Source of the DNA: Bacteroidota bacterium
Lineage (GTDB): Bacteria; Bacteroidota; Bacteroidia; Bacteroidales; Prolixibacteraceae
Length of the DNA stretch: 22,888 nucleotides
Direction: 5' to 3'
Assembly (NCBI GenBank): GCA_013203755.1
Contig: JABMPI010000276.1
Coordinates: 1 to 22,888 of the forward strand
The translations under genes were made by a program, and so were the position numbers. A model generated the notes under the pieces. That model searched no databases, was not told where the DNA came from, and worked only from the letters and a program-made list of their open reading frames with translations. Position 1 is the stretch's first letter, and every line of letters begins with the position of its first letter. This document shows positions 8,846 through 16,694 of this stretch, piece by piece.

Positions 8846-10105
8846 TTATTCGTCTGCAATACTGAATAGTTCGCTGACAATTTCTAATGATTCTGTATTT
8901 CTACCGTTGGCAGTCATTTCTTTCAGGTTTTTTATAAATAACCTGGTATATTTTTGTGAGAGGTGCTTCGAAAATTGGTTGATTGCCATCTGCATTTCTT
9001 CCGAATTAACTTTGTTATATCCTGACATTTCTTCCTTACTTATTTTCGACATGTTGTAGGTAATCGCTTTTATTGCAGGGCGCAGAGAGCGACTGGCAAG
9101 CCATTCACTAAATTCTGCTACTATTTCTTCAATAATTTTGTTTGCACCAGAAACGCTTCCTTTCCTTTTTTCCATGTTTGTATTTACAACTGCTTGCAAA
9201 TTATCTATGGTAAACAGCTTCACTCCCTCAAGTTCTTCCACCTTTTCTTCAATATTTCGGGGTACTGAAATATCAATATAAATTTGTTCCTTTTTATTTC
9301 TTTTTAATATAGATTGTTCAACCATATTTTCTGTTATAAGCGGAACAGTGGAGCCGGTGGCAACAATTAAAATATCAAAAATTAATAAGTGAGATTCCAT
9401 TCGTTCAAAAGGGAAAGAAGTACAGTTGAATCTTTGAGCCAGATTTTCTGCTTTTTGTTCCGTACGGTTGGTAACATAAACTTTATGCACTCCTTTTTTT
9501 GCCAGAGATTGAAGTACCAGACTTCCGGTTTCACCAGCTCCGATTAACAGTACACTTTTATCTGAAAAATCTTCGCAAAGATTGGAGCAAAGTTGGACTG
9601 CTGCACTACTAACCGAGGTCGATCCCATTTTTATTTTGGTTTCGGTGCGTACTCGTTTACTGGCTTCAAACGATTTCTGAAACAAGCGCATTAAAACAGC
9701 GTCGGTGAGTGCAGATTCTGTACAAAATACGTAAGCTTCTTTGATTTGTCCAATAATCTGGTCTTCACCAATAATCATGGAATGAATTCCGCTGGCAACT
9801 TCAAATAGATGCCTTACCGCGTCAGAATTGGAATGACTGTAAAATGAGTGCCAATATTGTTCTTCAACTCCTTTATAATGTTTTAGTGTTTTGTACACCA
9901 TTTTTGCAGCCAGAAGAAAGTTATATTTATTCTGCGAGAAATAAATTTCTGTACGGTTACACGTAGATAAAACTACAAGGTCAGAAATACCCGTTTCTTT
10001 CTGTAATAGTTCAGAAAATGGAATTATTTCTTCTTGTGCCAATGAAAATTGTTCTCGGACTTCAAGTGTTGAAGTTTTATAGCTAATGCCTATAAGACCT
10101 ATCAT
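8846..10105 (-). CDS. hemA: Glutamyl-tRNA reductase HemA
   Basis: This gene encodes 419 residues. HemA reduces glutamyl-tRNA(Glu) with NADPH to glutamate-1-semialdehyde, the committed step of C5-route tetrapyrrole synthesis. The catalytic cysteine is C49 in LSTCNRTEIYF. The IIGEDQIIGQIKEAY stretch and the NADPH-binding GAGETG (189-194) are typical. A C-terminal dimerisation region of helical character follows. It is the promoter-proximal gene of the hem operon. The upstream 129 bp show no convincing consensus promoter, only weak inverted repeats. Heme feedback on HemA protein stability is known in other bacteria but cannot be inferred here. Confidence 0.97.
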   Translation of the reverse strand: MIGLIGISYKTSTLEVREQFSLAQEEIIPFSELLQKETGISDLVVLSTCNRTEIYFSQNKYNFLLAAKMVYKTLKHYKGVEEQYWHSFYSHSNSDAVRHLFEVASGIHSMIIGEDQIIGQIKEAYVFCTESALTDAVLMRLFQKSFEASKRVRTETKIKMGSTSVSSAAVQLCSNLCEDFSDKSVLLIGAGETGSLVLQSLAKKGVHKVYVTNRTEQKAENLAQRFNCTSFPFERMESHLLIFDILIVATGSTVPLITENMVEQSILKRNKKEQIYIDISVPRNIEEKVEELEGVKLFTIDNLQAVVNTNMEKRKGSVSGANKIIEEIVAEFSEWLASRSLRPAIKAITYNMSKISKEEMSGYNKVNSEEMQMAINQFSKHLSQKYTRLFIKNLKEMTANGRNTESLEIVSELFSIADE

Positions 10106-10150
10106 AAAATCGATTTTTTCGAATTGATAAAAAATGTGAAACGTGAAAAT

Positions 10151-10220
10151 GGGTAAATTTTAATTTTAAGATACACCAAAATTAAGCCTATTGAGGAGGC
10201 TTTAGCGTAATAGATTACCC
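10151..10220. promoter_or_regulatory. Inverted-repeat-rich leader region upstream of hemA
   Basis: Three nested inverted repeats lie between hemA and the upstream gene. GGGTAA at 10151-10156 matches TTACCC at 10215-10220. AAGCCT at 10184-10189 matches AGGCTT at 10197-10202. GTAAT at 10207-10211 matches ATTAC at 10214-10218. Together they could fold as a terminator for the upstream gene or as a leader structure controlling hemA. No T-tract of the expected length follows, and no known riboswitch could be recognised. Confidence 0.3.
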
Positions 10221-10234
10221 AAAAATCTAATCAA

Positions 10235-10576
10235 TTAAATGATTGACGGGGGAGGTCTGCTAAAGCAAGATGTATTAAAACCGGTTTGCAGGAGATCTGC
10301 AAAAAAGGAGTCTTTGTATTTTATTTTCCTTTTAAAAACAATTTCCTCGAAATGGGAATGTGTATAAAAGTCAAATTCATTATGGTAATAAAAATTGGAG
10401 TCAACATTCAAATCTGCATAAGATCTGCTGGACTGTAATTCGGTTTTGAATTGATTGTCACTTATTTGAATCTCTCCATCAGTAGCTTTGTTAATGCCAA
10501 AAATTAAAAAGTAAGCATAAAACGCCACAACTGCTACGTAGGGGAAGTGGGAAGTAAATATGCCAAATGTAAACAT
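10235..10576 (-). CDS. Hypothetical 113-residue protein with one N-terminal membrane segment
   Basis: I do not recognise a named family. The N-terminus is hydrophobic from about residue 3 to 30 (FPYVAVVAFYAYFLIF core), which suggests a membrane anchor or uncleaved signal. The remaining 80 residues are polar and aromatic, with SNFYYHNEFDFYTHSHFEE, and the protein ends in SRPPPSII. A TATCTTTA box stands about 33 bp upstream, and codon use looks like that of its neighbours, so it is probably real. It is transcribed in the same direction as hemA, 129 bp away, and could be a separate unit or the first cistron. Confidence 0.6.
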   Translation of the reverse strand: MFTFGIFTSHFPYVAVVAFYAYFLIFGINKATDGEIQISDNQFKTELQSSRSYADLNVDSNFYYHNEFDFYTHSHFEEIVFKRKIKYKDSFFADLLQTGFNTSCFSRPPPSII

Positions 10577-10608
10577 GTATTTTTTAATTTGTTATTAACA
10601 ATCGGGGT

Positions 10609-10617
10609 GTAAAGATA
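10609..10617 (-). promoter_or_regulatory. Candidate -7 box for the 113-residue protein gene
   Basis: On the minus strand the sequence TATCTTTAC matches seven of eight positions of the Bacteroidota -7 consensus TAnnTTTG. It lies about 33 bp before the start at 10576. The nearest TTTG upstream is only 15 bp away, less than the usual 19-21, so the -33 element is uncertain. Confidence 0.35.
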
Positions 10618-10695
10618 AAACTTTTATATAAACAAAGCTTGTCAAATAGTTTGTTTTAGAACATTATTTGGGAACTTGTATATACATTAACTCAA

Positions 10696-10740
10696 ATATT
10701 GATTTATGTCAACTCGAATTACAATCCAGTTTATCAATAT
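10696..10740. repeat. 8-bp inverted repeat in the 10577-10796 intergenic stretch
   Basis: ATATTGAT at 10696-10703 and ATCAATAT at 10733-10740 are exact inverted copies separated by 29 bp. They lie between the stop of the TfoX-domain gene and the start of the hypothetical gene. In AT-rich DNA such a pair can arise by chance. The rest of the 220-bp stretch holds nothing else I can identify beyond the candidate -7 box. Confidence 0.25.
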
Positions 10741-10796
10741 ACTTTTAAGATGAATTAGGTAGTTTACAAAAATATATCTTTAAAAAAGTGTCGGAC

Positions 10797-11144
10797 TTAT
10801 TTCTTCTTTCTTTTATTCGACTTTGCTTTCGGATTGAACTTCAGACAACGTTTAACCCATTTATCCAAATCGTCGTCCATGTCAACCCCTTCGGGTGCAA
10901 TGTATAAGTATCCTTTCATTGAGCGTTTTGTAAAATCCATCATTCGGCTACCTTTTTCCTGAAGGAATTCGTTTTGGTTTTCCGGATCAATGCGAACCAT
11001 TAAATCTTCGTTGATGATTCCGACGCACATTTTTTCATCTACCAGAAAACAGATACCGCCAAACATTTTCTTCTCCTCAAAGGAGGTTCGGCTCTCTTTT
11101 AATGAACTACGAACCCGGTCTGCTAAATATTCACTGTAGGGCAT
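10797..11144 (-). CDS. TfoX N-terminal-domain protein
   Basis: This gene encodes 115 residues that match a stand-alone TfoX N-terminal domain. The motif KKMFGGICFLVDEKMCVGI (27-45) is the family core, and the MKGYLYIAPEGVD and DLDKWVKRCLKF stretches follow. The C-terminal tail is strongly basic (KAKSNKRKKK). In gamma-proteobacteria, TfoX/Sxy is a competence co-activator. The short single-domain Bacteroidota versions have no established role, so no competence function should be assumed. It is divergent from the methyltransferase gene, with 198 bp between them. Confidence 0.85.
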   Translation of the reverse strand: MPYSEYLADRVRSSLKESRTSFEEKKMFGGICFLVDEKMCVGIINEDLMVRIDPENQNEFLQEKGSRMMDFTKRSMKGYLYIAPEGVDMDDDLDKWVKRCLKFNPKAKSNKRKKK

Positions 11145-11310
11145 TTTGTTGAAGTTTAATTGTTTACCAATTTAATAAATTCAGAATGATTCAGCTTGTT
11201 CGATGCAACAATTTCAAAATTACATAGGTTACTGTTTTATATGCCCTGAAATTAAATTGGATTTCCTTATTTTATTGAAACTATGAAGATAGTATAAAAA
11301 GGGATTTTAG

Positions 11311-11318
11311 TATATTTG
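11311..11318 (+). promoter_or_regulatory. Candidate -7 promoter element for the methyltransferase gene
   Basis: TATATTTG is an exact match to the Bacteroidota -7 consensus TAnnTTTG. It lies 25 bp before the ATG at 11343, leaving a leader of about 20 nt. No TTTG or TTG is present at the expected -33 distance. Confidence 0.45.
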
Positions 11319-11342
11319 GAACGATTACTAATCTAAACCAAA

Positions 11343-12344
11343 ATGACTAAAACAGAACAATTTCACCAACTTGTTGAAAAAGGTACAATAAGTGATAAAG
11401 TATTATTTCGTCCTATTTTAATGCAATTTGCCACAGAATACATTGGTAAAAATTATGGACAGTTTGCTTCAGATTATAACGTTTTGGTTGAATCGAATTT
11501 GCGTTGCATGGACGATTTTGATTTGGATATGTTGGGATTGATTTCCGATCCGTATCGCGAGACAAGTGCATTTGGAGCAAAAATCAAATATGTATCCGAT
11601 GGAGTTCCTCGCTGTCTGGATTTGATTGTGAATAGCATTGACGATGTAAAAAGCCTGAAAACTCCAGATGTTTACAAAGAGGAGAGAACATTGGATAGGA
11701 TAAAAGCAGGGGAAGTTCTTTCAAAAAAGACACAAGGAAATATTCCGATAATTGGTTGGATTGAAGGTCCTCTGGCAGAAGCATGTGATTTAACGGGCAT
11801 TGAAAATATGCTGATGCAGTTGATGATTGACCCCGATTTTGCAAATCGGTTGATGGATAAATGTATGCAAACCGCTAAAGATTTTGCAAAAGCACAAATT
11901 GAAGCAGGATGCGAAATAATTGGAATGGGCGATGCAGTTTGTTCGCAAATTGATGCAGACACTTACAATACGTATATTCGCGACAGGCACAAAGAACTCA
12001 TTAGTTACATTCATGGATTAGGAGGGAAAATTAAACTACACATTTGTGGCAACACCAATCACTTGCTCCCTTCATATAAAGATTTTAACATAGATGTTTT
12101 AGATTTAGATTGGCAGGTTGATATCAGCCACGCTCGTTCTGTTTTGGGTGAAAATGTGATTTTTGCAGGAAATATTAATCCGGTTATCATTCAAAATAAA
12201 ACGAGTGAAGAGGTTTTTCTGCTTTGTAAAGATTTGGTTGAAAAACACAAAAATGAACGTTTTATTCTTTCTGCCGGTTGCGAAATTACGCCATTAACGT
12301 CTCCCGATAATTTATCGGCAATGAGCAAGGCATGTTTTTTATAA
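11343..12344 (+). CDS. Uroporphyrinogen-decarboxylase-superfamily methyltransferase (MtaA/CmuA type)
   Basis: This gene encodes 333 residues with the fold signature of the HemE superfamily. It lacks the arginine and aspartate residues of true HemE. Instead it has the zinc-ligand set of corrinoid-dependent methyltransferases: H233 and C235 in KLHICGNT, and C313 in LSAGCEI. Such enzymes move a methyl group from a methylated corrinoid protein to a thiol or other acceptor. The typical phrases GWIEGPLAEACDL and GNINP are also present. No corrinoid protein, reactivase or substrate-specific methyltransferase lies beside it. The methyl donor and acceptor are therefore unknown. It stands alone, with its own candidate promoter. 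Confidence 0.85.
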   Translation: MTKTEQFHQLVEKGTISDKVLFRPILMQFATEYIGKNYGQFASDYNVLVESNLRCMDDFDLDMLGLISDPYRETSAFGAKIKYVSDGVPRCLDLIVNSIDDVKSLKTPDVYKEERTLDRIKAGEVLSKKTQGNIPIIGWIEGPLAEACDLTGIENMLMQLMIDPDFANRLMDKCMQTAKDFAKAQIEAGCEIIGMGDAVCSQIDADTYNTYIRDRHKELISYIHGLGGKIKLHICGNTNHLLPSYKDFNIDVLDLDWQVDISHARSVLGENVIFAGNINPVIIQNKTSEEVFLLCKDLVEKHKNERFILSAGCEITPLTSPDNLSAMSKACFL

Positions 12345-12460
12345 AAAAATTGTCATTGTATTTTTACCGCTTGTACTTGTTTTTCTCCCACTCAGCAACT
12401 AAAATTTTCTATTGTTTTTAATAAGGCTGAATTTTGATTCAACAATTAATATTCAGAATT

Positions 12461-12505
12461 ATGAAAACAGTAAAGTATTATTTAGTGGCTGTATTAGTTT
12501 TGTAA
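12461..12505 (+). pseudogene. 14-codon ORF resembling a truncated signal peptide
   Basis: An ATG at 12461 starts MKTVKYYLVAVLVL followed by a stop. A basic start and a hydrophobic core are what the first half of an exported protein looks like. No continuation of a protein is visible in the next 100 bp in any frame. It may be the remnant of a lost exported-protein gene, a leader peptide, or chance. Confidence 0.3.
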
Positions 12506-12522
12506 AAGTGATTTGAGGCAGA

Positions 12523-12573
12523 TTTCAAGTTGCAGGTAATAATTTACATATTAAATCAACTTGTAACCTGAAA
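12523..12573. repeat. Imperfect inverted repeat before the sensor kinase gene
   Basis: The 15-nt arms at 12523-12537 and 12559-12573 match as inverted copies at 12 of 15 positions; all mismatches are A/G transitions. The right arm is part of the phrase CAACTTGTAACCTGAAAC, which looks like a low-complexity intergenic repeat unit. A stem with a 21-nt loop is possible. Confidence 0.4.
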
Positions 12574-12649
12574 CTCGTAACAAAGCTTTTTTTTGTCAAT
12601 AATAAAGAACTAATATTTGTTGAGTTGTTGTAACTTCAAAACCGAAAAA

Positions 12650-13702
12650 ATGAAGCATCCAAAATCCAATAAAAGTTTGTCGCAAAAACTGGTTTGGCAT
12701 ATGAAAGTGTTAGCTGGAGCCATACTTATTACCTTTCTTTTTAGTATTATTCTTCAGCGGAAAATTTTCCACGATGGACTTTTAAGCATGTTTGTGATAT
12801 CGTTTATTCAGCTTGAAGTTTTTGTTTGGCTGGGGAAAAAGTTTTTTGAATCGCTTAAACCGGATTCTCCCGATTTCAAAAAGAAAATGATTATTAGGTT
12901 GCTTCAATTTTACCTTGGGGTGTTGGTAATTGCATTGTTAATGTTTATTGTGGTTTATACCGTTCAATTTTATATTAATGGTGAAGATTTTGCCCATTAT
13001 TTATCCAATATTATAAACATGGAGATGAAGGGTTTTTTTATAGCAACCCTGATTGGATTTACTTTTGGAGCTCTGTTTTTCTTTTATGTTTCGTGGGCTG
13101 AAGCATTAAAACGAGTGCAAAAGTTGAAAGAAGAGAAGTTGGTTTTTCAATACGAAACATTAAAAAGCCAGGTCAATCCTCATTTTTTGTTTAATAGTTT
13201 AAATTCGCTTTCATCATTGGTTAAAAAAGACCCCGATTTGTCGGAGGAGTTCATTCAAAAATTATCATCCATTTATCGGTATATTCTCGAAAACAAAGAG
13301 AAAGAAATGGTTCCGCTTTCAACCGAGCTTGAGTTTGTAAAAAACTATTTTTACCTGCAAAAAATCAGGGATGAGGAAAAGATCGATTTAAAAATTGAAT
13401 TCTCTGAAACAGAGAATATTCTGGTTTTGCCGGTGTCGTTGCAACTTCTGATTGAAAATTCATTGAAGCACAATTCGGCAACCCGCAAACAACCACTGGA
13501 AATTGTAGTTCATTTTGAAGGCCTGGATAAATTGGTGGTTCGTAATAATTTGCAAAAGAAAACTCAGTTGAACAGTTCATCGAAAATTGGATTAAAAAAT
13601 TTAAATGAACGTAGTCGTTTAATATTAAACCATGAAATTGAAGTAATGGAAACGGAAGATGAATTTGTTGTGAAAATTCCGGTAAAAATTGATTCAAAAT
13701 GA
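12650..13702 (+). CDS. LytS/YehU-type sensor histidine kinase
   Basis: This gene encodes 350 residues from the ATG at 12650; an upstream in-frame ATG at 12617 would add a cysteine-containing tail without homology. Four membrane helices lie at about 16-35, 43-63, 84-107 and 128-149, with very short loops and no large sensor domain. The His_kinase core is QVNPHFLFNSLNSL, with phosphoacceptor H178. The ATPase domain has LLIENSLKHN (N box, N270) and SKIGLKNLNERSRLI (G box). The gene overlaps the response regulator by ATGA at 13699-13702, so the two are a translationally coupled pair. The signal and targets are unknown. Confidence 0.92.
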   Translation: MKHPKSNKSLSQKLVWHMKVLAGAILITFLFSIILQRKIFHDGLLSMFVISFIQLEVFVWLGKKFFESLKPDSPDFKKKMIIRLLQFYLGVLVIALLMFIVVYTVQFYINGEDFAHYLSNIINMEMKGFFIATLIGFTFGALFFFYVSWAEALKRVQKLKEEKLVFQYETLKSQVNPHFLFNSLNSLSSLVKKDPDLSEEFIQKLSSIYRYILENKEKEMVPLSTELEFVKNYFYLQKIRDEEKIDLKIEFSETENILVLPVSLQLLIENSLKHNSATRKQPLEIVVHFEGLDKLVVRNNLQKKTQLNSSSKIGLKNLNERSRLILNHEIEVMETEDEFVVKIPVKIDSK

Positions 13703-14451
13703 AAGTTGTAATTGTTGAAGATGAAACATTGGCAGCTGAAAAATTGCAACGCCTTTTGGAACAGCTTGATTCAAATATTGAAATTTTGCAGGTTTTAGAA
13801 TCAGTTGAGGATGCGGTAAACTGGTTCTCGGGTAATGCATTACCCGATTTAATTTTTATGGATATTCAGTTGGATGATGGAATTTCGTTTGAAATATTTG
13901 ATGCTGTAAAAATTGAAGCTCCGGTAATTTTTACCACAGCCTATGATAAATATGCAATTCGGGCTTTTAAAGTGAACAGCGTGGATTATTTATTAAAACC
14001 GATCGAGTTGGAGAGTCTGGAATCTGCAATCTCAAAATTTAAAAAAGTATTTTTGGAGAATGTAAACTTTGAAGCAAAAATTTCTCAGGTTTTTAAGCAG
14101 CTATCAAAAAGTTATAAATCACGATTTTTTATAAAAGTTGGAACAAAATATCAATCTATTCAGGTAGAAGAAATTTGTGCCTTTTTTGTGGAAGAGCGGA
14201 ATACTTTTTTACGAACTCAAAAAGGGAAAACCTACGATTTAGATAATTCGCTGGAACAATTACAAAAGCTTATCGACCCCAACCTTTTTTTTCGTATCAA
14301 CCGTAATTACATGGTAAATATAAATTGTATTGACGAAATTATTAGTTACTCAACAAGTCGATTAAAACTCAAAATAAAAAACGGAACTAACGACGATTTA
14401 ATTGTTAGCCGCGATAAAGTTTCAGAATTTAAACGGTGGATGGATCGGTGA
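13699..14451 (+). CDS. LytTR-family response regulator
   Basis: This gene encodes 250 residues. The receiver domain (about 1-120) has the acidic pair E7 and D8, phosphoacceptor D55 in LIFMDIQLDD, T80, and K100 in DYLLKPIE. The C-terminal LytTR DNA-binding domain (about 140-250) is recognised from FIKVGTKYQSIQVEEI, the ERNTFLRT stretch and FFRINRNYMVNI. LytTR proteins bind direct-repeat half sites upstream of their targets; no such site could be assigned here. It is coupled to the kinase gene and is followed by a strong hairpin. Other Bacteroidota relatives control surface, polysaccharide or stress functions, but no target is implied by this neighbourhood. Confidence 0.93.
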   Translation: MKVVIVEDETLAAEKLQRLLEQLDSNIEILQVLESVEDAVNWFSGNALPDLIFMDIQLDDGISFEIFDAVKIEAPVIFTTAYDKYAIRAFKVNSVDYLLKPIELESLESAISKFKKVFLENVNFEAKISQVFKQLSKSYKSRFFIKVGTKYQSIQVEEICAFFVEERNTFLRTQKGKTYDLDNSLEQLQKLIDPNLFFRINRNYMVNINCIDEIISYSTSRLKLKIKNGTNDDLIVSRDKVSEFKRWMDR

Positions 14452-14473
14452 ACAAGTAGCGAGTGGTTAATAG

Positions 14474-14511
14474 AAAAGCGGGATGAAATTTTTAAATTTC
14501 ATCCCGCTTTT
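14474..14511. terminator. Bidirectional intrinsic terminator between the response regulator and GH97 genes
   Basis: Perfect inverted repeat with 18-bp arms at 14474-14491 and 14494-14511, core GCGGGATGAAATTT, flanked by AAAA and TTTT. It lies 23 bp after the response regulator stop and 29 bp from the convergent GH97 stop, so it can end transcription from both sides. Confidence 0.9.
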
Positions 14512-14539
14512 ACATCTACATATTCTCTCTATAATGCAT

Positions 14540-16489
14540 TTATTTTTTTGTAATAATGGCTACCCAGCCACCACCTGGAGCCATTTTAACTTTAATTTTT
14601 GAATTACCTGAAACTTCAAGTTCTTCCTGGGCAAAATCGGCAGCGTGTTTGTCTGCATTTATTCCGTCTTTCCAAACTTGCATTTTGTAACTTCCACTTC
14701 CTAAAAAGTCTAGGTCGAGTTCTAAAGTTCTGGCATCCCAATCGGTCATTGCACCAACATACCAGGTGTCGCCTGATCGACGGGCAATTGCAATGTAGTC
14801 ACTTACTTTTCCTTTAAGCACTTTTGTGTCGTCCCAAACTGATGGAACAACAGAAAGGAATTCCATACATTCAGGTTCGCGATAATAATTCGATGGATTA
14901 TCGGCCAACATTTGCAGAGGGCTTTCAAAAACCACATACATTCCCAGCTGGTGGCAACGGGTTCCCGGGCTCATGGGCTCAGTAAAAACTATACTGTAAT
15001 TCTTTTTTGTGGCATTTATCATAGCACCGGGCGTAAAATCCATTGCACCAGCAACCATTCTAATAAACGGCAAGGTTACATTATGTTCTGGTTCCGGTAA
15101 AGGAGACCATTTATTATTTTCCATTCCTTTTAATCCTTCATAGGAAATTACATTAGGATATTTTCTGTTTAATCCTGATGGTTTGTATGCACCATGGTAA
15201 TCAACAAGCAATTCTCTATCGGCACATTCTTTAGCAATTTTTTCGTAGAAATTTACCATCCACTGGTCGTCGCGCTGCATAAAGTCTATTTTAATTCCTT
15301 TCACTCCCCATTTTTGAAATTGGTCGAGTGCTTCAGTTAATTTATCGTCAAGCGCCTTCCAAACTACCCAAAGAATAATACCAACATTTTTTTCTTTCCC
15401 GTAATCTACTAATTCCTGAATGTCGATGTCTTTTTCCTGTTTCATAATGTCGGAGAGAACATACCAACCTTCATCAAGAATGATATAATCCAATCCGTAT
15501 TTCGATGCAAAATCAATATAGTATTTGTAGGTGTCATTATTTACGCCGGCCTCAAAATCAACACCGTAAATGTTATTTGCATTCCACCAGTCCCAAGCCA
15601 CCTTCCCGGGTTTTATCCAATCGGTAACTTCCAGTTTTCTTTCTGGTCCCAATTTGTAAATTAACTCAGATTGAACTAAGTCCTCGTCTTTTTCAGTAAT
15701 AAGCATTACACGCCAGGGGAAAGTACGTGGCCCTTTGCATTCAGCAATGTAATCTGCATGTTTTGTTGGTTTAACATCGCGGTCAGTCAACTGTTTTTCT
15801 TCTAAAACTACACCGGCAAATTTCCCAACCAAAGCATTCGGATTTTTGTCGGAACCTTGTATAAACATTCCGGCATAATCCATCAAATCCGATTCTGAAA
15901 TGTATGTTTTTACACCATTCCCACAATCCACCAACATTCCTGTTGACCCAAAGCGGTCGGCATTAATATTCGAAAGATTTTCGCGTAAATATTCACGTTC
16001 CTGATGCGTAAACATACTTTCTTCTTCAGGAAACCAGATTTTATGATCGGCAGGAAAAACAAAGGTTGCCTCTTCATTTACAACTTTGTAGGTATCTTTT
16101 TTCTCTGAAACCCAACGATAAGCTGCACCTTCGTCATATGCTTTAAACTGCAAGGCATATCCTTTAAATGAAAGAGTTAATTGGTTGTATTCATTTTGGA
16201 TTTTGGCGTATTTACGTTTTACAACCGGAATAATTTCTTCTGACACTGAAATTGTTTTTGTCTTTTTTACTTTGGCAGTTTTTCCAAAAAAGGTTCCATC
16301 ACTTAATTCCATCGAAATGGCAGAAGGCGATACGATTTCAATTCCATTTAATAGAACAGCGTATTTTACGGCTTCATCAACCGTAACTTTTATGGTAATT
16401 TTTCCGGAAGGAGATTCAACAGAATATTCTTTTGCCGAAAGACTAAAAATTATTGACAACAAAAGAATTAAAGTAGATATTCGTCTCAT
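14540..16489 (-). CDS. Exported glycoside hydrolase family 97 enzyme, probably retaining alpha-galactosidase-like
   Basis: This gene encodes 649 residues with a signal peptide of about 19 residues (basic MRR, hydrophobic core, SLSA cleavage region), so it is periplasmic or outer-membrane associated. An N-terminal beta-sandwich (about 20-280), a catalytic barrel (about 295-545, with AWDWWNANNIYG and YIILDEGWY) and a C-terminal beta domain form the standard GH97 layout. In the barrel, D402 in KGIKIDFMQRDDQ and E457 in KGMENN are exactly 55 residues apart. From memory, that is the spacing of the nucleophile and acid/base in the retaining Bacteroides alpha-galactosidase; inverting SusB-type enzymes have a glycine at the aspartate position. 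Substrate remains inferred. A weak -7 box (TACCTTTC, 16512-16519) precedes it. It is divergent from the pectate lyase. Confidence 0.9.
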   Translation of the reverse strand: MRRISTLILLLSIIFSLSAKEYSVESPSGKITIKVTVDEAVKYAVLLNGIEIVSPSAISMELSDGTFFGKTAKVKKTKTISVSEEIIPVVKRKYAKIQNEYNQLTLSFKGYALQFKAYDEGAAYRWVSEKKDTYKVVNEEATFVFPADHKIWFPEEESMFTHQEREYLRENLSNINADRFGSTGMLVDCGNGVKTYISESDLMDYAGMFIQGSDKNPNALVGKFAGVVLEEKQLTDRDVKPTKHADYIAECKGPRTFPWRVMLITEKDEDLVQSELIYKLGPERKLEVTDWIKPGKVAWDWWNANNIYGVDFEAGVNNDTYKYYIDFASKYGLDYIILDEGWYVLSDIMKQEKDIDIQELVDYGKEKNVGIILWVVWKALDDKLTEALDQFQKWGVKGIKIDFMQRDDQWMVNFYEKIAKECADRELLVDYHGAYKPSGLNRKYPNVISYEGLKGMENNKWSPLPEPEHNVTLPFIRMVAGAMDFTPGAMINATKKNYSIVFTEPMSPGTRCHQLGMYVVFESPLQMLADNPSNYYREPECMEFLSVVPSVWDDTKVLKGKVSDYIAIARRSGDTWYVGAMTDWDARTLELDLDFLGSGSYKMQVWKDGINADKHAADFAQEELEVSGNSKIKVKMAPGGGWVAIITKK

Positions 16490-16550
16490 TTTTGTTAGTT
16501 TTAGAACTGCGGAAAGGTAATAATTAATTCAAGAAGATTTAAATTTTTGT

Positions 16551-16559
16551 AAACGGTTT
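16551..16559. promoter_or_regulatory. Possible operator in the GH97/pectate-lyase divergent region
   Basis: AAAC-G-GTTT is a small perfect palindrome, about 62 bp before the GH97 start and 136 bp before the lyase start. The half sites resemble LacI-family operators, though the usual central CG is replaced. The surrounding 205-bp divergent region is otherwise AT-rich and holds no gene. Confidence 0.25.
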
Positions 16560-16694
16560 TATATGATATAAAGATGTTGAAATCTAATTTTATACCTAAT
16601 TGGGAGAAGATTTTTTTATAAACCGAATTGGAATGGAAATTTAAAATTGATTAACTTGCTGACTCCATTTTTTTGTATCACTAAAACTAAATCA

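Larger units (their letters stand above)
12345..12649. other. 305-bp intergenic stretch with gene remnant and imperfect inverted repeat
   Basis: There is no complete gene here. The stretch contains a 14-codon signal-peptide-like ORF at 12461-12505 and an imperfect inverted repeat at 12523-12573. It also has a T-run after CAAAGC near 12583-12595. The frame of the downstream kinase is open from 12617, but the ATG at 12650 is the better start. Confidence 0.6.

Noticed and set aside
10229..10244. Near-palindrome AATCAATTAAATGATT as an FNR/CRP site for hemA
   Set aside because: The half-site order is wrong for TTGAT-N4-ATCAA and it overlaps the end of the upstream gene; chance is likely in AT-rich DNA.
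10797..11144. Competence regulator role for the TfoX-domain protein
   Set aside because: Only the short N-terminal domain is present and no competence genes are nearby; domain name alone does not support the role.
11343..12344. Second uroporphyrinogen decarboxylase (HemE) gene
   Set aside because: It lacks the RQAGR arginines and the FSD aspartate seen in the real HemE at 3621-4658, and has H-x-C and C zinc ligands instead.
14599..15100. Plus-strand ORFs opposite the GH97 gene
   Set aside because: They are antisense frames within a well-supported gene and show no motif or signal.
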